A DNA stretch of 64,000 nt from Orientallactaga sibirica (lineage: Eukaryota > Chordata > Mammalia > Rodentia > Dipodidae), in contig JAEOAD010000018.1 of NCBI GenBank assembly GCA_036365145.1, forward strand, positions 10,522,501-10,586,500, in the 5' to 3' direction. Positions 57,391 to 64,000 of the stretch are shown piece after piece. The notes under the pieces were generated by a model. The model saw only the letters and a list, made by a program, of their open reading frames with translations, was not told where the DNA came from and did not search any database. The position numbers were made by a program, and so were the translations under genes. The stretch's first letter is position 1. The number at the start of each line of letters is the position of its first letter.

Positions 57391-57620
57391 GGGGCTGGAG
57401 AGATGGCTTAGCAGTTAAGGCGCTTACCTGCAAAGGCTGAGGGCCCATGTTTGACTCTCCAGGTCCCATGTAAGCCAGATGCACAAGGTGAAGCAAGCAC
57501 ACAAGGTCGTACATGCACACTAGGTGAGGCATGCATCTGGAGTTTGATTGCAGTGGAGGCCCTAGCATGCCAATTCTCTCTCTCTCCCCTCTCATACTCT
57601 TACTCCCCTCTTAAAAAAGA
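57391..57620 (+). mobile_element. tRNA-derived SINE
   Basis: Sense copy, last of a run of 13 in the same direction. Confidence 0.88.
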
Positions 57621-58339
57621 GGCCAGTCTGTTGGGCTAGCCTCAAAAATATTCTGTGTGTGTGTGTATGGGTATCAGACCTAGTGAAGACAGGGCCTCAT
57701 TCTGTTAAGGAGAATCCAGTAAGACATTTAGCAACATTATTATATCATTGTGATTAAAAGAACACAGATAATCTGAATCCTCTCCATTTTCCTCATAAGT
57801 CAGTCCACGCTAAAGCAAACATATACCCATACAATTATCTTAGAATTCACCCCAACAGAGCTAAGAGCAGGAAGGATTACACTTTCCCCATTCCATATTT
57901 GTCCCCAAGTGGCACATGAAGATCAAATGCAATACATGTTAAATATGTTAGGTAACACATTTAGAAAAGTAAAAAAAAAAATTAAATGTACAATGCTATT
58001 CGATGGTTTCCAAAAGAAATGTACGTACTTTTTTCCTCTATGTTGGAGATTCTTACTGTCAGAATGTTGGCATTGGGCAGGTCATTCTTGTTGTGAGGGG
58101 ATGTATTGTATATCACAGTAGAATGTGTTAGCACCGATTATGAAATATTAAATGTCTACTGATCAACAGGTGTAGCAGTTATCCTATTTTAAAGTGTGTT
58201 TCCACATGTGCATAGATAAAAATTGAGTACAAACAAGTAATTAAAATGCACACTTCTATTCTTCTGATTTCTATTTACAATTTTTCCTAATAAAGACACT
58301 TCATTTATTTTGGAGGGTTATGGGTTTTATTGATACCAC
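57621..58339. other. Non-coding stretch
   Basis: AT-rich; no feature recognised. Confidence 0.5.
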
Positions 58340-58515
58340 TTTTAAAAATATTTTATTTGTTTGTTTGAGAGAGCAAGAGTGAGAGAGAAAGAAAGCATGT
58401 GAATGAACTCTAGACCCATGTGCATCTGGCTTTGCATCTGGGTACTGGGAATCAAACCCAGGCTGGCAAGCTTTGAAAGCAAGCACACACAACCACTGAG
58501 CCATCTCTCCATCAC
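58340..58515 (-). mobile_element. tRNA-derived SINE, antisense, internally shortened
   Basis: Body lacks the GGAGTTCGTTTGCAG-to-CCCATT section; ends GAGCCATCTCTCCATCACC. Confidence 0.75.
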
Positions 58516-59367
58516 CACATAACACTTTTTATATAAGCTTTTGGATAGTAATGTTATTGCAAATCATTTTACTTCCTAAAGAAAATAGTCTAAGCAGATA
58601 GACAAAAATAAAGTGCCCAGACTATAGGTTCAAATGGAAAATGAAATCATGCTTAATGTTTTCTGGTGATGTACCTGTAGGCCTGCCTATTTATTAAAGA
58701 AATAATAAAGCAAATTAATTAATTACAGTTTATATATTTTTTTAATTATCCAACACTAAATTGTACAGGGAAGGAAATGAATCTTGAATTGACATCACTT
58801 TATTGGACTTATACTGGTCAGAATTTATAAACCTAATGGGTTAGCACAGTATGAAGTCACTCAGAAACTAAACCAATGCATTGGTCAGATGGCAAAGCAT
58901 TTATGAGTTGCAGCATGAAGATGACTAGTTTGTGGATTAACTCCATACCATCACTGAGGTAGCAGAATTTATTGACATGAAACTTGCCCATTCTAATCAG
59001 AACACCAGGAAATGATGTGAGTTCACTGGAAGTAGAAACCAATAAACTTAGGGCTTTCTTAGCTGCCTTTTCATATAGAAGTGCTCTTTTGCAAGATTAT
59101 TTGAGAGATGCTGCTTTGGCTGAAATCAATAAGAAAAGATACCTGTGACCTCCCCCTACCACCGCTTCAGATGGAAAAGTTGGCAGTCTTTGCTCCTCTA
59201 AAGTTACAGAAATTACTTGGGAATAATAAGGAACTCAAAGGCTTCCTACAGGAAATATTTAGATCTTACTAGATCCAGGACTACAAATATAGCCAACCAA
59301 AGCATTCCACTAGGTCAGACTATTGGCAAAAAGGTTGGCATGTGAGACAGTCAGGACTTGACATACC
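58516..59367. other. Non-coding stretch
   Basis: AT-rich; no feature recognised. Confidence 0.5.
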
Positions 59368-59791
59368 TGTTGTAGTTACCTTCTCATTGACAAAACAAAG
59401 TCCCTGATCAAAAGCAGCTAATTGGAGCAAAGTTATTTTATTTTGGCTGATGGTCTTGAACTGACTAATACTTCATGATGGCAGGGGAAAGCATGGTGTG
59501 AGCAGAGGCTGCACATCACTTCTGCCCAGCAGAGGGAAAATGGCACAGAAGAGTGAGCTGAACTCTGGCAAGGGGGGTTATAACACTTCTAAACCCACCT
59601 CCAATATCATTCCTCCTCCAATGAGGCTCAACCTCTCAAATTACCACCATCTGGTGACCAAACATTCAGAACACATGAGTTTATGGGAGACATTGGAATC
59701 AAACCACCACATTCTGCCCTTAGCCCCCATAAACTCCCAACTATCCATGATGTAAAATGCAATTCATTCACTCCAACTTTAAAAGAAAAGA

Positions 59792-59921
59792 CCCGTGGTG
59801 GCGCACGCCTTTAATCCCAGCACTTTTTAAGGATCCAGTCGAGGCCACCCTGAGACTACATAGTTAATTCAAGCCTGGACATCCGAAAAACCAAAAAAAC
59901 AAAAAAAAAAAAAAAAAAAAT
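59792..59921 (+). mobile_element. B1 SINE with several internal deletions
   Basis: The head and tail match the young B1 copies here almost exactly, but about 15-25 bases are missing after CCCAGCACT and again around AAGCCTGGACATC. It lies in the MaLR interior. Confidence 0.8.
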
Positions 59922-60940
59922 AAAAGCCCAAGATCTGTTCTTTTCAAACACTGTGAAATCCAGTAAAACTAAAAGCACATAATTGTACAGAGTAAATACT
60001 CACACTGCAAGAGATGGCATTGTGAAAAATCTTTGAGTCAATGCAAGGTATTTAAGAAAATATGGCATATAATAAATCTTATACCTCCAAGTGTGACATT
60101 GGTAACTAGTGACAAAGTCTCTGGGATTCCACATCCACCCCTCCAGCTGAACAGCCCACAGTCTGGGGAAAACTCCATTCCAAGATGGCAGCTCTCCTTG
60201 GCAAACATTCCATAGTCCTGGCATCTCAAAAAAAAAAAAATGTAGGGGGAAAAAATCCTGGGGTCTCCACTGCAACCCATGGTTCATCCATGCTATGTCC
60301 CCAATGGCTTCTATTCAGGAACAGTGACCCTGCTCCACATTGCCTAGGGAGCATCTTCAAATAACTGTTGCAAATCTAATGATGTTTTCCTGAATTTGTT
60401 GTGCTTTCATTGTACCAGGTGGTCTATCAAATTTGTTAATTTAGGAGGGAATAAAGCCAACTTTGAAGAGGAGGACATTCCTTTGGTATTCAGGTCCCCT
60501 ACTTTCAAAACCATCAGGATTTTTTCTGCTATCCCAGTGTAAAACAACTGGCTGGATCTCAATGATGGTAATCTCTCAAACCACTTCAGCTAAATGGAAC
60601 AATGTCTCTTGCTTGAAACTTTCATTTCTTTCTGAGTCATATCCATCTGCTCACAGCAGTTCATTTCTTCTAAACTCAACCCTGCTCAAGTTCTCACAAC
60701 ACAGTAAGATCAACAAGCTCCCTCATACAAACTTCCCAGTTCTGACAAAGTTCTCTTACCCTGATAAGCCAAGTCTACACAGTCCATAGTTCTTACTGCA
60801 TTTATATCTTTCAATTTCTGACCATAATAGTCCATCAAACTTTGCTTACAGCATTGCAAGATAACTCTTAGACCAAGGTTTCCTGCCTCAAATCAATTCC
60901 AAAAGACCAAATCCACACAGTCAGGTTTCTATTAGCAATG

Positions 60941-60960
60941 ATCCCACTACTCTGGTACCA
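60941..60960 (-). promoter_or_regulatory. Leucine-tRNA-type primer binding site of the MaLR provirus
   Basis: The minus strand reads TGGTACCAGAGTAGTGGGAT, very close to the 3' end complement of a tRNA-Leu, as expected for ERVL/MaLR. It is now separated from its LTR by the L1 insertion, and its first bases are duplicated at 61645-61662 as part of the L1 target-site duplication. Confidence 0.75.
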
Positions 60961-60970
60961 ATTTTTTTAA

Positions 60971-61644
60971 TATATATTTTTTTATTTATATTATTCTGAT
61001 TTTACATTCATAGTATTGGTTCCATTGTCCTCCTCCCTGTCCTACCACTTTCAAAGGGACCCTCATCAATGGGAAATGTGGGTCATGCATTGTGAGGTTA
61101 GTCAAGAATTCTGGGGGGTATGCCCCAGTTCTGTGCATAAAGCCCCAACTTGTGACTCTAACCATCTTTCCACCCCCTCTTCCGTGAGTTTCCCTGAGCC
61201 ACATTGGGGTCATTTTAGTTCTGCTTCAGTGGTGGGGTTTTGGGAGTCTCTGTGTCTCTTGATATCTGGCTTAGTTGAAGTTGGATGTTCTCTGTGTTTA
61301 TCTCCTTCAGCCTTTTTCTGGTGTCATGATCACCATGAACGCTGTATTCTTGCCCTTCCCCTGCATTGTTCTATGGTTTCAGCTGGGGCCCTGGTGAGGT
61401 GTGGTTAGCTGATCCTCCCTTCAGGTTTGTTGTCCACCTGAAAAAAGATAAGCAAATTCTCCAACGGAGAGAGAAGTTAGTACTAGATAGAAGGGATGAC
61501 CATCTATGTTTTGGAGGGAATTTTATATACGTTGGCTCTCTTCTAGCCCACATTTGGTGGTATCTTGATCTTGGAGACTGAGCTCATTTTTTGTACATGG
61601 TTTTGACTTATTTCCCAGTTCCAGCAATGAGTTCCATTCCACTG
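60971..61644 (-). mobile_element. 5'-truncated L1 insertion within a MaLR provirus
   Basis: A 674-bp antisense fragment of the same L1 3' UTR family, with its A/T-rich tail at the left end. It is flanked by a perfect 18-bp target duplication, TGGTACCAATTTTTTTAA, at 60953-60970 and 61645-61662. Confidence 0.85.
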
Positions 61645-62399
61645 TGGTACCAATTTTTTTAATTGTAGTTATTTTCTCATTTCTGGGGTAAATTACCAAA
61701 CCAAAAGCAGCTGATGGAGAAAAGTTTTTTTTATTTTGGCTTACAGTCTTGAGGGAAGCTTCATGATGGCAGGGAAAAGCATGGCATGAGCAGAGGCTGG
61801 AACATCACCTCTGCCACAGCAGGTAAAAAACAGAAGCAGGAGAGTGAGCTGATAACACTGACAAGCTAGGGGCTAATAAACCTCAAGGTCGACCCCTCAG
61901 CAACACACCTCCTCCAGCAAGTCTCCACCACCCAAGTTGCCACCAGCTGGGGACCAAACACTCAAAACACAGGAGTTTATGAGGGACAGATGATTTAAAC
62001 CACCACAATATCTATGCATCTATATATCAAGAGAATGAACAAAATGTCCTTTGACTCCCCTTTAGGTTTGCAGATAAAATTCAGGAAACCAAAATTTGAA
62101 CTTCAGACTACACTGCAAGTAATTATTTAGTATAAGTATATCTCAAATATCTAAGTTAGGTGTCCAATGTTATTTATTACCTAATGTGGGAACTATTCTC
62201 TAGGACTAATCTGTAAAAACATGATAAATGATCTGCAAGGGGTCAGTACATATAACTTCAAATACAATTAGAAGTACCTTTCCTTAAGACACCATTTTAA
62301 AGGCCCAAAGCTGAAAGACCAAAGAAGAAAAGCTGGGAGGAAAGTCAGACAATATAAGGTCTATTCCCCAGAAACTTCAGTAATCATTCTTCTGTAACT

Positions 62400-62659
62400 T
62401 TTTTTTTTTTTTTTTGAGTTAGAGAGAGAGAGAGACAGAAAGAGGCAGAAAAAGAGAGGGGGAGAGAGATAATGGGTATACCAGGGCCTTTCAGCCACTG
62501 TAAACAAACTCCAGACAGGAGACTCCATGCCCCTTGTGCACATGTGCAACATTGCATGCTTGTGTCACTATGCGTCTGGCTATGCGGGACCTGGACATCA
62601 AACACACATTCTTAGGCTTCGCAAGCAAGTGCCTTAACCGCTAAGCAATCTCTCCAGCC
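62400..62659 (-). mobile_element. tRNA-derived SINE, antisense, long form
   Basis: T-run (A-tail), GA-rich run, body and CTAAGCAATCTCTCCAGCC head; CTGTAACTTTT/TTGTGACTTTT flanks. Confidence 0.88.
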
Positions 62660-63380
62660 TTTTTGTGACTTTTGGATGACACATTTACAATCTTTAGGTA
62701 AGAGGTGGACAGTTTATGACTGCCTTTCTTTCTTTGGACTCATGGCAGACATTGCTAATCAATCCCAGCATTCCTTCTCACTCTGCCCATCACAACTTCA
62801 GCGTGCTCATAATCTCCAGGAGACTACCACCCATCAATAAGATTCCACCCTTGAAAGGAAATCAATTTGTCTTCCCTTAATTAAATGAGCTTTGGTTTTT
62901 CTTTCCAGCTCTAATGAATGTTTACATTCTCTTATATTCTAATTTGATTCTAAAAGGCAAGACCATACCTAGTTTTTCATCCCTGTTCTGAGAGATTTTT
63001 TTTAATCATTCAGAGCAGGAGTAATGGTTCTGACATCCTGCTCTGCCCAGGCCTCATAGAAGTTGGATGGCTCCAACATCCCCTCAAGCGGAAGACAGGG
63101 AAGACACTGATTCTGGCCCTAACAATAAACATCCACTCTACACCATAGTTTGAGCTCAGCTCAGTACCCATGGTCCTTTCCTGCCAACAACTGACTTCTT
63201 CATCTCCTATTTTCTGCTTCATGATTCCTGCTTTCTCACACTGTCAACCTCTCTTGGGCCCTCCTGGCTTTGCTTGAGTTCATGACACCTCTCTTTTGCT
63301 TTAGCAGTTATTTCTTGCTCCCTGCCTTATTCTTTCTTCACATCCAGTCACATCCTCCAGAATGAGGACCCATGTATGTC
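62660..63380. other. Non-coding stretch
   Basis: No gene or repeat recognised between the SINE and the MaLR LTR. Confidence 0.5.
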
Positions 63381-63738
63381 TGTGGTTGGTATGTGAAATG
63401 TCTCCCACAGCCTCATGTGTTGTGACTAAACTGCACATTCAAACCCCAGATGTCAGAGCCTTTGGCATGTGGAGCCTTCCTGAAGGAGATACGTCACTGG
63501 GGTTGGACCCTGCGGGCTATTAGTGCAGCTTTAATGGCTGATCCAAGCTCACTCACTCATGCTGCTACTGTCCAGCTGTGGTGACAAGACATGAGGCTCA
63601 CACTCTGCTCTGCCCTGCTTCCCTGATCATGAAGAAACTTCCTCTCAAGACTATAAACCAGAATAAAACCTTTCCTTTCACATGCTGCTGCCTTTTGCTC
63701 AGGTGTTTTGACCCAGCAACAAGAAAATAACTGCTACA
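63381..63738 (+). mobile_element. ERVL-MaLR solo LTR
   Basis: Begins TGTGGTTGGTATGTGAAATG and ends near AAATAACTGCTACA, with the ATAAAACCTTTCCTTTC polyadenylation block. Right edge uncertain by 2 bases. Confidence 0.7.
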
Positions 63739-63849
63739 CATGGCTTAGCTGTGCTTGACTTGCCAGACCAGATTAGAAAGTGGCTGCTAGCTGGATTACA
63801 GTCTTTCTTGGGTCCAGTTAGCAAGTAAATACCATGTATAAAACACAGT

Positions 63850-64000
63850 TGGCTTACAGTTACCTGATCTTTGACAAAGAAAACAAAAATACACACTGGA
63901 GTAAAGTCACCATTTTCAACAAATGGTGCTGAAAAAATTGGATAGCCACATGTAGAACTGTGCACAAAAATCAACTCCAAATGGATCTAAAACTCTAAAA
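63850..64000 (+). mobile_element. L1 ORF2 fragment running off the right edge
   Basis: The translation in pieces resembles the L1 ORF2 segment downstream of the reverse transcriptase (FNKW/GAEK and KINSKWI-type blocks), broken by a stop. The element continues beyond the window. Confidence 0.75.

Larger units (their letters stand above)
59368..62007 (-). mobile_element. Near-complete ERVL-MaLR (MT/ORR1-like) provirus
   Basis: Two 344-bp LTRs (59368-59711 and 61664-62007), both with TG...CA ends, flank a non-coding interior. ATACC and ATATC on the outside look like a 5-bp target duplication. On the minus strand a purine-rich tract (complement of 59712-59728) abuts the left LTR. A leucine-tRNA-type primer site lies next to the right LTR. 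The interior has been hit by a B1 (59792-59921) and by an L1 (60971-61644). MaLR interiors carry no intact genes, and none was seen here. Confidence 0.8.

Noticed and set aside
1..64000. CRISPR array, operons or a phage/defence system
   Set aside because: All repeats are eukaryotic microsatellites, minisatellites or retroelements; the only coding gene is a spliced vertebrate gene.

Overview
This is a rodent nuclear genome window and not a microbial one. The evidence is a dense mix of rodent retroelements: 7SL-derived B1 SINEs, B4 SINEs, a tRNA-derived SINE with a CT-rich and AAATAAA tail present in more than 20 copies, L1 fragments sharing one 3' UTR family, and many ERVL-MaLR (MT/ORR1-like) LTRs. 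Older MIR and L2 fragments are also present. The sequence of the tRNA-type SINE and of the B1 copies makes me think of a jerboa-like (dipodid) rodent; this is a recollection-based inference and not proven here.

Only one protein-coding gene is supported: C1QTNF7 (CTRP7), on the + strand. Its two coding exons lie at 39199-39436 and 47441-48072, separated by an 8.0 kb phase-1 intron. They join into a 289-residue secreted protein with a signal peptide, 33 uninterrupted Gly-X-Y triplets and a C-terminal C1q domain. The 39 kb upstream must hold the 5' non-coding exon(s) and promoter, or part of a long first intron, but I cannot place them with confidence. A likely polyadenylation site lies about 450 bases after the stop codon.

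Layout. 1-8162: AT-rich non-coding DNA with L2/MIR/SINE fragments, a TATG microsatellite, a long inverted repeat, an old L1 3' end, and the 3' UTR of a minus-strand L1. 8163-16074: a 7.9 kb betaretrovirus-like (class II) endogenous provirus on the minus strand, inserted into that L1. It has both LTRs, a 6-bp target duplication, a lysine-tRNA-type primer site, a polypurine tract and broken gag, pro, pol and env. 16081-32300: more L1, MaLR LTRs, B4/B1 copies, a GATA microsatellite split by a MaLR LTR, and a B4 element that has grown an internal minisatellite. 32300-39190: relatively repeat-poor AT-rich DNA upstream of the gene, with two candidate conserved non-coding blocks. 39191-48540: C1QTNF7. 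48541-64000: downstream non-coding DNA with a near-complete MaLR provirus (59368-62007) whose primer site was hit by a later L1 insertion; an L1 ORF2 fragment runs off the right edge.

I found no tRNA or rRNA gene, no CpG island that stands out by eye, no CRISPR array and no sign of a new multi-gene system. The most interesting observations are the structure of the provirus, the nested insertions, the SINE-internal minisatellite, the 5.6 kb inverted repeat, a retinoid-type DR5 motif, and a run of 13 same-orientation SINEs across the C1QTNF7 region.
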